From: Notamacropus eugenii
Taxonomy: Eukaryota > Chordata > Mammalia > Diprotodontia > Macropodidae
DNA length: 64,000 nucleotides
Direction of reading: 5' to 3'
Assembly: GCF_028372415.1 (NCBI RefSeq)
Contig: NC_092872.1
Location: forward strand, 391,924,853-391,988,852
Positions 1 through 10,203 of this stretch are shown here, one piece after another. Numbering within the stretch: the stretch's first letter is position 1; each line of letters starts with the position of its first letter. The translations under genes and the position numbers were made by a program. The notes under the pieces are model-generated. The model saw nothing but the letters and a program-made list of their open reading frames with translations. It searched no databases and had not been told where the DNA came from.

Positions 1-1487
1 AGTCTTCCTCTGTTGCAGATATTGTCTAATTCTTAGTCTTAAACCAAGATATGTTTAGTAGAAATGCTTATATTATGTAAATCATGTAAAATATACTCAT
101 CATCATCCATTTATATAATAATAAAGAATAAATGGGAAATACTTGTGCATCTTTGCTAATTCATTTTTCTACCTCACTGAATTACCAATGTAGCTAATTT
201 GGGAGATCAAATTTTACAAATCAGAAATCATTGGGACAGCATAACAAAAATCTACTATGTAGATAAATGTGCCCTTGTGATTCAAATATCTTTTTCAAAC
301 CCTCAAATCATGGTTGTTCTTAGCATTCAAAGAGTCCATTATAATCAATGATCTCCCAATAACTGATCTTTGGGGAAAAGCAGATTCTGGCACATGTGTA
401 TCATCAAGTCCAAGCAAAGAGAAAATGAGATAACTGAAAAGAGCAAATGAGATGCATCTTTGATTCTGTTCTCAAATGAGTGCAGTATTCACTTGGAGTA
501 AAGTTAGAAAAATATCTATTGAGTTGATCAGTTCAGGTTTGCAGATAAAAATATGAGAGCTCAGGAAGATTAATTTTGTATGCATCTAGTGACCAAATGG
601 AGTCCCTAGTATCTCATGTGATCTATTCCTTAGATTTTGAGGGTTATATCCTTGACAATGCCTTATTTTTTAACACACTTCAAAAATATTTCCAATAAAA
701 GGTGCCATATATTTCTTTATCCAACACCATGGTTACACAGGAAGAGTCACAAAAATGGACTCCATATATTCTCAAAACTATATATTTTTATGTTGATAAG
801 ATACCCTAATTCAAGATAATAACTTCAGTGAGTATTTTATCAGCCTCATTAACTCAGATGTAGATGCTCATTATAAATTCTGTTCCAGACAGCACTAACT
901 CTTTCTAAACTTAAAATCCTTAGCAGAATCAAAAGCATTCAGCTTTCTGCTATGAATGGCATATCATTGTACAGTTCAGAGAGGTATTTTTTCACTTGGA
1001 AGGGAACAGATAATTTAGAAAAAAATACATAAATCTCATATAATCAAAATAATACTAGAATATATTGTGGAATATTCGTTAGGGAATGCAACCTTTCTGG
1101 GCATTTGAAATAAATTTGAAAAGATTTCCTAAATAGTTCTTAAATTGTCAAACTGAGGTTGTGAATTCTATCAAGGCTCATAAAAGAATATGAAATGAAA
1201 TTGAAAACATAACCAGAATATGTTCTGGAATACTCTTGGAGTAAGGCAACTAATCGGTTATTAAAAGAACCAAAACTTAGAACAAAAGTTCAATGACAAA
1301 AATAATTATGAAATATTACAACTCATGGATAATTTTTTTTCTGAAGGTAAAAGGTATAGAGACTGAAAAAAGAACTTTTATTGAACAATTTTCCTGTTAT
1401 TAACTATCATGATGGATACATGCAAATGATATTAATGATTATACTTTTAAATATAGTGTCATATTGTCAAAAGAAAATATATATTTG
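1..1487. other. AT-rich DNA, no gene or clear repeat seen
   Basis: No open frame with recognisable protein content and no repeat family that I recognise. The longest open stretch (637-819) is low in information and looks like chance. Old, unrecognisable repeats may be present. Confidence 0.5.
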
Positions 1488-1656
1488 TTAGGCATAGTGG
1501 CACATTCTTATGATCATTGCTGTCTGATAGGCTAAGGATTGTTGATAGGCTTAACTGAATGAATATCTGCACTAAGTCTGCAACCAATATGAAATCCCAA
1601 TAGGAAGAGGCCACCAAGCCAGGGACCTTGCCTGTGAATGACTGTTGCAGTTGTGA
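1488..1656 (+). pseudogene. RN7SL-like: 7SL (SRP) RNA-derived retrocopy, internally deleted
   Basis: The segment follows 7SL RNA in order. The 5' domain (GGCATAGTGGCACATTC at 1491) matches the Alu-domain start of 7SL. The S-domain core (CTGCACTAAGTCTGCAACC near 1569) matches the 7SL CCGCACTAAGTTCGGCATC motif and is followed by a 'CAATATG' match. A 3' piece, CCTGTGAATGACTGTTGCAG near 1631, matches the 7SL CCTGTGAATAGCCACTGCAC. The stretch of roughly 75 nt that lies between the S-domain core and this 3' piece in 7SL is missing, so it cannot be a working SRP RNA. It runs into an A/G-rich tail that has become a GGAA microsatellite, as expected of a retrotransposed copy. Seen: ordered motif matches. 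Inferred: an L1-mobilised pseudogene rather than a 7SL-derived SINE family. Confidence 0.68.
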
Positions 1657-1822
1657 AAGAAAGGAAGAAAGAAAAAGGAAGGAAGGAAGGAAGGAAGGAA
1701 GGAAGGAAGGAAGGAAGGAAGGAAGGAAGGAAGGAAGGAAGGAAGGAAGGAAGGAAGGAAGGAAGGAAGGAAGGAAAAGAGGGAGGGAGAGAGGCAGGCA
1801 GGCAGGAAGGAAGGGAGGGAGG
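1657..1822 (+). repeat. (GGAA)n microsatellite with GGCA/GGGA edges
   Basis: About 25 near-perfect GGAA units (1677-1776) followed by GGGA and GGCA variants. It probably grew from the A-rich tail of the 7SL-derived copy just upstream. Open frames across it on both strands are repeat translations, not proteins. Confidence 0.95.
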
Positions 1823-1858
1823 ACAATCTGAATGAGAACACATATATTTTTGTGTGAT

Positions 1859-2395
1859 TTTCCTTTCTTTCCCTTTCCTTCCTTTCACTTCCCTTCCCTT
1901 CCCTTCTCTTCCCTTCCCTTTTCTTTCCCCAAACCTTAAACCTACTGTACTCTGAAGCTCGGACAACATTGGGCCCCTGCCTATTGGCTCTCTTCTGGAC
2001 CCTCCTGGCTTAAGAGTGATTACCAATAGTAATTGTTGCTCTTACCCTCCCAATCTGATGCCTTTCTTTTTCTTTGCCTCATTAAAGGGGCCATCCCCTG
2101 GCTACTTCTTAAACAGGTCTATTCCATGAATGGGCATTACCTAACCCTAAGTGAGTCATGCAAAGACCTTGGCCAAAAGGGGCCAAATTCTCCCAGTGCA
2201 TTCTGGGTCATCTCCAGTCATCCTGATGAATATCTGATCACTGGATTCAGATGGCTCTGGAGGAGAAGTGAGTCTGGTGACTTGCACAGTCCTCTTTCAC
2301 TCAAAGCAAAGTCAAGTGCAAGTCATGTCATCATTTCTCTGATGGCACGGTCTTCTTCAGCAACTAAGGACAAACACAACAAAAACAATCTGTGG
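1859..2395 (+). mobile_element. LINE-like 3' element with pyrimidine tract and 'GAAGGACAAACACAAC'-type tail
   Basis: A TTCC/CCCTT-rich tract (1859-1925) is followed by about 470 bp that aligns, by eye, with the reverse complement of 52206-52776. Shared landmarks are ACTCTGAAGCTC, CATTAAAGGGGC, CAGATGGCTCTGG, TCAAGTGCAAGTCATGTCAT and the tail near GGTCTTCTTC. The last 190 bp also match the 3' part of the SINE at 33362-33690. Most likely this is the 3' end of a LINE whose tail has been borrowed by a SINE. Known for marsupials: SINEs sharing RTE tails. Inferred: that this is such a partner. Confidence 0.6.
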
Positions 2396-3049
2396 TTGCA
2401 TCAGTAGTTCCCACCCCTGATGTGAAAGGCAAGAAGGTAAAAATCAGTGAGATTATGACAGAGATTTAAGTTCCCTGGAAGATTTAAGGGAAAGGGACAT
2501 GTTAGACTGGAGAAGTACTAATCTCTACAACAAAGATAACCTTTTACCAGAAAGACTAAAAAAAATAAATAAACAAACAAACTAACAGAGGTCATTCTAT
2601 TCTATAACACTTAACATTTCTCTTTTCATAGCTTCTTTTACGTCATGATCCCCTCCCCCTACTCCAAGCTGTTGTTAAATATGTCACAGTCAAAATTCAT
2701 ACCACAGGACATAACAGATTTTAGTGGATCTAGGAGAAGATTTGATAGGGAGAGGAGACTAAATTATTGACTAGCACTGAATTTTTAATTTCTCTCTGAA
2801 TCCTCCTTCTTTCCTTGTAGAAAATTAGTAGAAAAAAATATAGAAGAGATGGACAATTCTGTCAAATTTTAATAAAAGACCTATTTTTACTTCAGGGGTA
2901 ATTTTTAAAATAACTAACAATTCTGTGGAGTCCAGAGTAAATATGAAATAATTGCAGTCTCTTTTAATACCTAAATGTGGCACAGATAATTCCTTCATGA
3001 ACACACAATAAAATTACATTATTAACTAATTCACTGATACACCCTACAC
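2396..3049. other. no gene or clear repeat seen
   Basis: AT-rich spacer with no recognisable repeat family and no coding signal. Confidence 0.45.
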
Positions 3050-3560
3050 TTTTGTTGCATTCACTTCCCATCATTCATTCAATCAACCCACAAATAATCA
3101 TTGAGAAATTACATTTTCGAGGCTCTGTGGGGCATGAATAATAAGACATAATCCCTATCCTCCTGTTCCTAACAGTCTACTAAAGGAGATTGAATTTATG
3201 CAGGAATAAATGTAATTTAAGGTTATAAATAAAAGTACAAGAAATATGCAAACTGGTATGAGAGTTTACAGGACAGCTAGATGGTACAGTACATAGAGCA
3301 GACTTATCTTCCTGAGTTCAAATCTTGCCCCAGAGACTTACTAGTTATGTGACCCTGGGCAAGTCATTAAACCCTGCTTAATACATTTCCTCATCTGTAC
3401 AATGGGAATTTACAGGAAGTCATGAATTATTTCTTGCTGGGGACAGAAAAAGATCATAAGGAAGTCTTCATGGAGTTTGTAGCATTTCAGCTGAGCCATA
3501 AAGCAACAGACTGAGTTCAGTAAAGGAGAAGGAAAGCCTATCAGACAAATTTATATAAAC
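3050..3560 (-). mobile_element. L2 LINE fragment (minus), split by a SINE
   Basis: The order of landmarks (CATTCATTCAATCAAC, 'CCCTATCCTCCTGTTCCTAA', then 'AAGGAAGTCTTCATGGAG' and 'CAGCTGAGCC') is that of the reverse complement of a widespread CR1/L2-type LINE. It is old and diverged. The SINE at 3274-3408 sits inside it. Confidence 0.45.
3265..3417 (+). mobile_element. CORE-SINE (3274-3408) with 9-bp target duplication
   Basis: It has a tRNA-like head (GACAGCTAGATGGTACAG), an A/B-box region (GAGTTCAAATCTTG) and the core block GTGACCCTGGGCAAGTCA that is common to therian CORE-SINEs, ending in TTTCCTCATCTGTACAATGG. The flanks repeat TTTACAGGA (3265-3273 and 3409-3417), which fixes both ends of the insertion. 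Confidence 0.85.
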
Positions 3561-3633
3561 AACAGAAGATAATTTTAAGACAGATCATTGAGAGGGAACA
3601 TGATAATAAAACTAAATAAAATAATATGAATGT

Positions 3634-3927
3634 CTAGTGCCTATTTTTATATAGTAAAACAAAGCAGTCAGTCACATTAATAAATTCAGTGATAAGAAGG
3701 GATAGAGTGTGAATGAGAATCAATTCAGTAAGTTGTTTGATTTCAATTGATACAAAATTTTGATTATCTATAATTTCAGCAGTGTGGCTATCCCATCCAA
3801 TAATGCAAAACTCAATCCCTCCAGATTCAGTCTTGAGAATTTTCATGACTGATAAAATCATCACACTTGAGTCAACAAGTTGAAGAGACTCTTTATACTT
3901 AGATAGGCTGGTGGTCAAAAAACACAC
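3634..3927 (-). CDS. 97-aa open frame, not recognised
   Basis: The frame runs for 97 codons from ATG to stop in very AT-rich DNA. The inferred peptide is mixed in composition rather than low-complexity (for example ILKTESGGIEFCIIGWDSHT and TEFINVTDCFVLLYKNRH), and could be a fragment of an old processed pseudogene. I do not recognise the family. Upstream on the minus strand, around 3960-4060, the frame does not continue as an obvious protein. No promoter, splice sites or polyadenylation signal are tied to it. It may be chance, and I give it as a candidate only. Confidence 0.2.
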   Translation of the reverse strand: MCFLTTSLSKYKESLQLVDSSVMILSVMKILKTESGGIEFCIIGWDSHTAEIIDNQNFVSIEIKQLTELILIHTLSLLITEFINVTDCFVLLYKNRH

Positions 3928-4099
3928 AGCTTGACAGCCAGTATATACTTGGGACTTTCCACCTTGGTGGAATCTGACAGCATTTGTGGTAACCTGCCAT
4001 AGCCATCAAGAGTGCAAGATTACCTCCTTGGGATAATGAAGAATCAAAAGAGTACAAGTGGTAGACTTTATTGAAGATTATGGTACATCATAAAGAAAT

Positions 4100-4456
4100 A
4101 TAGCTAGGTCAGAGAATCATTGATTTAGAGTTTGAAGAAACCTTTGGGGTCATCTAGTCCAACCCCCTCATTTTATAGATGAGGAAACCAATTAGTTAAC
4201 AAGAGAATAAGAGGAAGGAAATAAGCATGTACTAAACACCTACAATTACGTACTATAGTCAAGCACTGTACTAAGTACTTCACAATTATTGTCTCATTTG
4301 ATCCTCACAACAACCCTGCAAGGTAGGTGACATTATTATCCCCATTCAGTTGTGGAAACTAAGTGACTTTCCCAGGACCACACAGTAAATGTCAGAGGCT
4401 GGGTTGAATGCATGCCTTCAGATTCTAGGCTCAGCACTCTATTCACTCCAACACCT
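4100..4456 (-). mobile_element. MIR-type SINE remnants (minus)
   Basis: Minus-strand MIR landmarks: CATCTAGTCCAACCCCCTCA, ATAGATGAGGAAACC, then TCTCATTTGATCCTCACAAC, TTATCCCCATT, CCAGGACCACACAG and CAGCACTCTATTCACTCC. Probably two overlapping or adjacent old copies. Confidence 0.7.
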
Positions 4457-5420
4457 AGTTTCGTCAACAACTGTTTACGGTGTCTTACTATATGTGAGGC
4501 ACTCTGCTGAGTGTGCCCTCAAGGTGCGGTACACTCTAATGGAGGACACAACATATACATAACTATGTAAATATATAATAGATGCCTATGTATATGATAT
4601 ATTACACACATATAGCTACAATATACATATATATAACACATGTACATACGTATATATGCTATGTATGTACAATATACTACACATGCATATAAAAAGAAAC
4701 ATTTTCCTTGTGGTCAAAGATATTTTAATGGGGAATATGCAAATAAATGTATAAGTATATGATATATGAATGAGTATATATATAGAGAGTATACATATTA
4801 ATAATATAAAGCATATGCTTATACATATATGTATAGATAGATAAATAGCATACAACAATGACAATCTTAAGAGAAAGCAGGAGTCAGTGAAGTCCACTAA
4901 AGAAAGCTTCTATAGAAGGTGAAATTTGAGATCGGCCTTGAGGGAAACAAGGAGAGCTAGTAGTAAAGAGCTGAGGAAAGAAAATATTCTCAAAAGCACA
5001 GGGTTGGGTGATGGAATATTATATGGAAAAATAGCAAGTACAGAAGTATTGTTGGATCATAGAATGCATAGAAGCAAGCAAAGGTTAAGAAGAATTGAAA
5101 AGTAAGAAGGATCTAAGTTTGAAGGGCTTTAAATGCTAGAATATTTTATATACTGTCCTGGAGGCAATAGGGAGCCAGTGGATTTTATTGAGTAGGGTGT
5201 GGCATGACACAGGTAGAACTAGTTTTTATCACTTTGGCAGATGGAGGATGAATTAGAATGAAGAGAGACTTGGATGCCAGAGGACTGTGAGAAGACTATT
5301 GCAATAGCCTAGACAAGATCTGATAAAAAGTCCCTATTGTGGTGTGCTATATGAGTGAAGAGAAAGGGACCAATACAAAGAGATGTTGGGAAGTAGAATT
5401 TATTGTTCCCTTCCTACCAC
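4457..5420 (-). mobile_element. L2 LINE fragment (minus)
   Basis: The reverse complement of L2-type sequence is followed in order: GAGGCACTCTGCTGAGTG, CCTGGAGGCAATAGGGAGCC (near 5158), TTATTGAGTAGGG, CACTTTGGCAGATGGAGGAT and ATTGCAATAGCCTAGACAAG. An AT-rich microsatellite (4555-4840) has expanded inside it. Confidence 0.7.
4555..4840. repeat. TA/CA-rich low-complexity tract
   Basis: Irregular ATATAC/ATACAT arrays with GATA-like units near 4836 (TAGATAGATAAATAG). It lies inside the L2 fragment. Confidence 0.85.
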
Positions 5421-5764
5421 CCCCACCAAACTATGATTTCAGTGATATGGCTAGTTTGAAATAATCTACCAGGTGATGTCTAACTCAATGTTTCTCAAGC
5501 CTGGTTCTTCCATTATTTTATCTAATGGGAAATTGTTAAATGTAAAAAGACAACTAATTTTAGTTCATTTTTAAAAATGTAAACACTGTATGCTACATAG
5601 TATCCACTAAAGAGAAGAAGGTGCCAATAATCTAGAAATAGTAAGAATTATTTCCTATACATAATTTTAGATTCAGAAAGTTTTCCTTATGCCATGATAT
5701 GGCATTTATAGGACAGGCAATTATTAGTTTAGAATTTCTAGTAGTTCAGAATCGGGGCACTGAA
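5421..5764. other. no gene or clear repeat seen
   Basis: AT-rich spacer without recognisable signal. Confidence 0.4.
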
Positions 5765-5876
5765 CGTAGGATTCTTGAGGGAAGAGACTGCTTTAATTTT
5801 GTCTTTACATCCTCAGCACCTACTCCAGTATCTGACACACAGTAGGTATTTTATAAATAATTGCTAATGAATTTAT
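5765..5876 (+). mobile_element. L2 3' end (plus)
   Basis: Typical L2 3' terminus: TTCTTGAGGGAAGAGACTG, 'CATCCTCAGCACCTACTCC', GACACACAGTAGGTATT and ATAAATAATTGCTAATGAAT. Confidence 0.75.
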
Positions 5877-6761
5877 TGGTCAATTTCTTACTTTTCTCTA
5901 AATTTAAATTATAGAATCTGCTCTGCCAAACCAACCATTCTGTCTTATATCTTCCACTCCATCACTTTTTATCTTGTGTTCTTTACAATAGAGATTATCA
6001 GCCAGTCGGCAGGTCTCCAAAATATATTTTAACTTCTATTGTTGGCTCTTATTAGTCCTAATTTTTTTCTAGAAGATACCTTTATGCTATTCTACTTCAG
6101 TAATAATTTTCAATTCCTTAACTCCTACTGGGCACTGGCCCAAAGTTTCTTTAAATCATTTATTGGCAAGGTGTATTGCCTCAGCTATGTTGAACCTTCT
6201 GCAGTGTTTCAGGCTTATTCCTTTCAAAGGAGATTATACTGAATTGCCCTTTAAAGTGTCTCTACCCATTCTCAGCATAAAAGGTTCAGTACATCCTGCT
6301 AATCAGACTTTCTAGCATAATACTGTCACCTTGGGGCCGTGCAAGGATCAGCTATTCTCATCTTGGGAGTCATTGAATACTTCCCTCCTGATACAATTAA
6401 CTTTATCTCTATTGGAACATAACTGGGCTTTATAGCTTCTCACATGCTCAGTTAAAGAAGCATAGGGGGCATTTCAACTAAGGCAGGTGAAGATATATTG
6501 CACAATAAAATTAATGTCAACTAATTTTCATTAAATCTCAATCACCTATCCCAGATTCTTCTGGTCAAATGGGAAGAATATTGACCACTGTAGCTGCTTG
6601 TAGCTATATTTATTTCTGATTGTTCTCTTCATCAGAAAAAAATAACTAATACATGGGAATGAGTTAGCCAATTTGTTGTTTTTAACTCTTGCACTATTTT
6701 ATTATTGCATCCTAAGTGCATCTCATAATCTGACTAGTAGGAGGTACTCATTGTGATATGT
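5877..6761. other. no gene or clear repeat seen
   Basis: No coding signal. The 67-codon open frame at 6039-6242 has no recognisable content. Confidence 0.4.
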
Positions 6762-6932
6762 GAGAAAGGTTCTTAATTAGAATCAGAGGACATAGACTCA
6801 AATCCCATCTCCTATACTTACTAATTGTGTGACTTCAGACATAACTTATTTGTACCTCCACTTCCTTAAATGTATAACAGAGAATTGGATGTTAACATCT
6901 AAGAAGCTTTGAGCTCTAAATCTCATGCCGAC
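6762..6932 (+). mobile_element. MIR SINE remnant (plus)
   Basis: AGAATCAGAGGACATAGACT, CAAATCCCATCTCC, 'ACTAATTGTGTGACTTCAG' and CTTCCTTAAATGTATAACAG follow the MIR consensus order. Confidence 0.7.
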
Positions 6933-7221
6933 TTTTGCTTAAACTATTAAGAGAACAGTTAACTTGGTTCAGTGTTTGGACAGTACCAAAACGATGTTAC
7001 TTTTTGTTAACGGATCTGGTAAAACTCTGAATAGACAGAGCAAGCTAAACCCTTGACTACCTCTGACCTTTTAGAACAGTATTTTTATAGTATAGGAAAA
7101 TGCAAAAGTTCTGAGGAATTTCAAACTATGGGGAGTTTTCATATTATCTATAAATGGAAACATGTTGAACTGAAATGATGCCAATTATTCTGAAATGCAA
7201 GTGTTCAAGTAATAACTAAGA

Positions 7222-7348
7222 CTGGATGGGACACGAGCTTTAGAAGTAAGAATACCTGGATTCAAGTCCTGTTTCTGATATATGCAGTCATAAGGCCATG
7301 GACAAGTCACTAAATCTTTCTGTTGCCCAGGTATCTCTCAAACATTAT
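7222..7348 (+). mobile_element. MIR SINE remnant (plus)
   Basis: CCTGGATTCAAGTCCTGTTT, then CATGGACAAGTCACTAAATC and CAGGTATCTCTC in MIR order. Degenerate. Confidence 0.6.
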
Positions 7349-7489
7349 AAAATGATTTATCATCTTGCATATATGGAATTTCCCCACACTAAGGTAATGT
7401 ATCTATATAGTGACACCACGAATTAGAAAAGTAGATAATATAGTTCTGTAGTGACCTTGAGCTATACCTAATAGACAAGCCAAAGATTG

Positions 7490-7619
7490 TATTGATTTGC
7501 ACAAAATTGAGAAAGAATCAGGAAAACCTTCTTAGACGTTGGGTGAACAATTTATGCAGGAGTAAGGGAAAAGCATGGATAAGAATTGTACATACAAGGG
7601 AATGGGGAGAATTTGTACA
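7490..7619 (+). pseudogene. possible RTE-type LINE ORF C-terminal scrap
   Basis: A frame before the solo LTR reads ...RRWVNNLCRSKGKAWIRI and then VHTREWGEF. This resembles the 'RRW-D-L...GxxWIR-AQDR-W' pattern near the C-terminus of RTE-like LINE proteins. It is only about 40 residues, so it may be a coincidence. Confidence 0.3.
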
Positions 7620-8241
7620 CCATATTGTTGGGATTGGAAGCTCAATTCTGTGTGGACGGTCTCGGGCGGGTAAAAGTGGGACTTCTAAATCTTAGAGTCT
7701 TACGAGGCCCTCCATGAACAGCGGGGATTCGAGAAGGTTAGACTGAGCTAGCTCGGCTAGCTCGGGTATTTCCGCCTCTCCCCCGGAGATACCTGATGGG
7801 TGGAGTCTCCCTGCCCTCGAGATTGTCCCGGATTGGAGCACACCTAGTTACCTAACAGCACGGTATTGAGATGCAAACTGTGCGGCTGAAGGTTAAGTAG
7901 GATTGAGGAAGCCTGAAAGCTCTCTCTTAGCACGTGTGGAGCCAAGAGGACAGTAGGCTCCGCTCCTCTTCTTTCCTCTCTCCCCTCCCCCTCTCTCCCC
8001 GCTTGTACTTCTACTTCCAATCCCTTAAGCTTAGCCTCCTTAGGAAATCTCCCCCTCTTCCTCCTAAGGAAGACCCCCCTGCACTTGTAACTAGACCCTG
8101 TAATAAAGCTCAACCCTTGTTCGACTCTGGAACGTCCTTTCTCTCATATGTGCATCCGGTTTTGGCCAGCCAAAGACCTCGGGAGGTGAGGTAAGAAAGA
8201 CTCGGGTAGCCCAATACAGAGCTCTAGGCCTGGCACCATAT
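7620..8241 (+). mobile_element. Solo LTR of an endogenous retrovirus (7626-8235) with 6-bp target duplication
   Basis: A 610-bp block of quite different composition (CpG- and GC-richer than its surroundings) begins TGTTGGG and ends CCTGGCA. It is flanked by the exact direct repeat CCATAT (7620-7625 and 8236-8241). TG...CA ends, an AATAAA polyadenylation signal at 8102-8107 and a pyrimidine-rich stretch before it are those of a retroviral LTR in plus orientation. A 6-bp duplication is usual for class II (ERVK-like) elements. No internal region adjoins it, so it is a solo LTR fossil. The retained CpGs and exact flanking repeats suggest a fairly recent insertion. Confidence 0.8.
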
Positions 8242-9195
8242 AATAGATATATTGCTGTGGGTGGAGAGGGAGTAAAAAATTATGGAAGATCTCAGATGCA
8301 TTGAAGTAAATTGATTGTTTAAATATCTTTATTTTCCTGTTTATGATTCAGAAAGTAGCACACTAAACCCCTTCCTCTATGAACAATTCATATACTCTTC
8401 TATTGGGATTCCTTATTCATTTGTTCATTCATTCATTCAATAAATATTTGCTGGGGAAAAATTTTGTAGGTATCATCTAAATGCAAAATATTATTATTCT
8501 AAGAACATACACCCTTTTGCTATCTCCTTGAGCAAGTTAATTAATAGACAAGAATTGTACAAGTGAATCTCCAGAATAAAACTATTAAGCTACTGAAGAA
8601 GAAATCTTATTAAAGATTAAATTATACAATATATCTGAATATTTTGTCTGGGATTTTAAAAAAATGACCTAATGAAATTTAAGTAGAGACAATATATACC
8701 TTATTTATCAAGGTTTGAAGCCTTAGAACTGCTAGGTTAATGGAAAAAATCCTGGGTATTTACATCCTGTCATGTTCTTGAGCAATTTTGAGCATGATTT
8801 TAAGGCAGAAGGTTGTTGATCAGATTTTTAAGGTGGTGTGTAACAGTATTTTTGCTTCTCATTTTCTACAATCTGGAAAAGCTAGACAAATCATTTTCAC
8901 CAATAAATTTGAAAGAAATATTGCTACTCTATTTTTCAAAATGAAAACAAAATCAGTGAAATAAACATATAACTCATAGACAGATTTAGGAATGGAATAT
9001 AGAATATAGCTGACCTGAAAACATTCTTACTCACATTTACTTAACCTCTATCTCTTACCTTTCAAGTGATGACTTTCTGTTGAAAGGAAATGATGGCTAA
9101 TTTTGATGATCATGAAGAATTATTCAGTTTTCTTGCTATTTAGAAAAGAAAATATAATCCACAAGAGGCACCTATTAAATACATGTAAACTTCTT
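8242..9195. other. no gene or clear repeat seen
   Basis: AT-rich. A short (CATT)n-like run sits at 8420-8440. No coding signal. Confidence 0.4.
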
Positions 9196-9548
9196 TCTCT
9201 AAGGTGACCAGTAACCTCTTTTATCACTAATTCCAGTGGATCTTTACTTGTCTTCAATTTCTTAAAATCTCAGCAACTTTTGATACTTAGTCAGTCCTCC
9301 TTATTACATTCTCCTCTATTTTCTTCCAAGATGCTTCACTCTCCTGATTCTCATATTCCTTCAATTCTCTTATTCCTCTAAACACTTACCACTCTCATTT
9401 AATGTTTTTTTTTTTCCCATCTTTACTATTTAAGGTAAATATTAGCTGAGATGGTACACTTCCTCTGCCTTCATCTCTTCTCTGTTGGAATATTCTCTCT
9501 ACAGGACATCTTATTTGGTCATGTAACTTTAATCACTCTTTTAATGCA
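9196..9548 (+). mobile_element. L2/CR1-type LINE RT fragment (plus)
   Basis: 'AAGGTGACCAGTAACCTCTT', 'TCAGCAACTTTTGATACTTA', 'CTCCTGATTCTC' and ACATCTTATTTGGTCATG run in the order of the L2-type reverse transcriptase region (T-N-D-L...DLSAAFDT...). Many breaks. Confidence 0.5.
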
Positions 9549-9671
9549 AATCACACACACACACTTACAGAGAGAGACAGAGACAGAGACAGAGGGGGGG
9601 GGAGAGGGAGAGGGAGAGGGAGAGGGAGAGGGAGAGGGAGAGGGAGAGAAAGGGAGAGAGGGAGAGAGAAA
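9549..9671 (+). repeat. (CA)n, (GACAGA)n and (GGGAGA)n microsatellites
   Basis: A compound array: CA repeats, then GAGACA units, an 8-10 G run and about nine GGGAGA units. It lies between two L2 fragments and is probably a lost retroelement tail. Confidence 0.9.
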
Positions 9672-9779
9672 TCCTTGAAATGTTGACAGTTCCAAACCAA
9701 AACGTCCAACTCCCTGAACAGCTTCTCCACTGGCATACCCCTCACATATATTAAATTTAACATATGTAGCTCTCAAAAG

Positions 9780-10197
9780 TTTATTCTTTATATTTCACTT
9801 CCCACTCACATTCCTTACAACTGCACTTCTGAGTCAACTGAAAGTATTTCTCCAAAGATATTAATGATCTATTTTCAGATGCAATTTTTTTCTCATTTCT
9901 TATCCTTTTTGACTCCTCTGCAGCATTTGGAAAAGTTGACCACACTTTCCTTTTTGATACTTCCTCTTCCATACATTTCTTTTTCATGAGGCTCTTCCTG
10001 CCTCTGGGATGAATCCTTTTCCTTTCTTTATTAAGTATATCATCTATTCCCCATACCCTATTATAAGTGTACTCCAGGTCTCTTTCTGGGTCATCTTTTG
10101 TCTACATCTCCAACAGCATTCTCAACATCTCTACCTCAGAACCAACATGGAAGAGCTGAGCTCTTCCAACATTATCCTCCAAATAATTTTAAAATAA
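9780..10197 (+). mobile_element. L2/CR1-type LINE RT fragment (plus)
   Basis: GAGTCAACTGAAAGTATTTC and then TTTTTGACTCCTCTGCAGCA...TTTGGAAAAGTTGACCAC encode a degraded DLSAAFDTVDH-like block. 'CTCCAGGTCTCTTTCTGGGT' (10071) matches the QGSVLG region. This is the same stretch of L2 as at 9196-9300, so two copies lie side by side. Confidence 0.6.
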
Positions 10198-10203
10198 TGC
10201 CTC

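Noticed and set aside
1532-2026. Open frames of up to 164 codons on both strands across the GGAA array
   Set aside because: They are translations of the tetranucleotide repeat (EGRK or LPSF units) and flanking repeat sequence; no protein domain.
7630-7830. CpG-dense stretch as a host promoter or CpG island
   Set aside because: It lies wholly inside the solo LTR bounded by the CCATAT repeats, and there is no adjacent gene.
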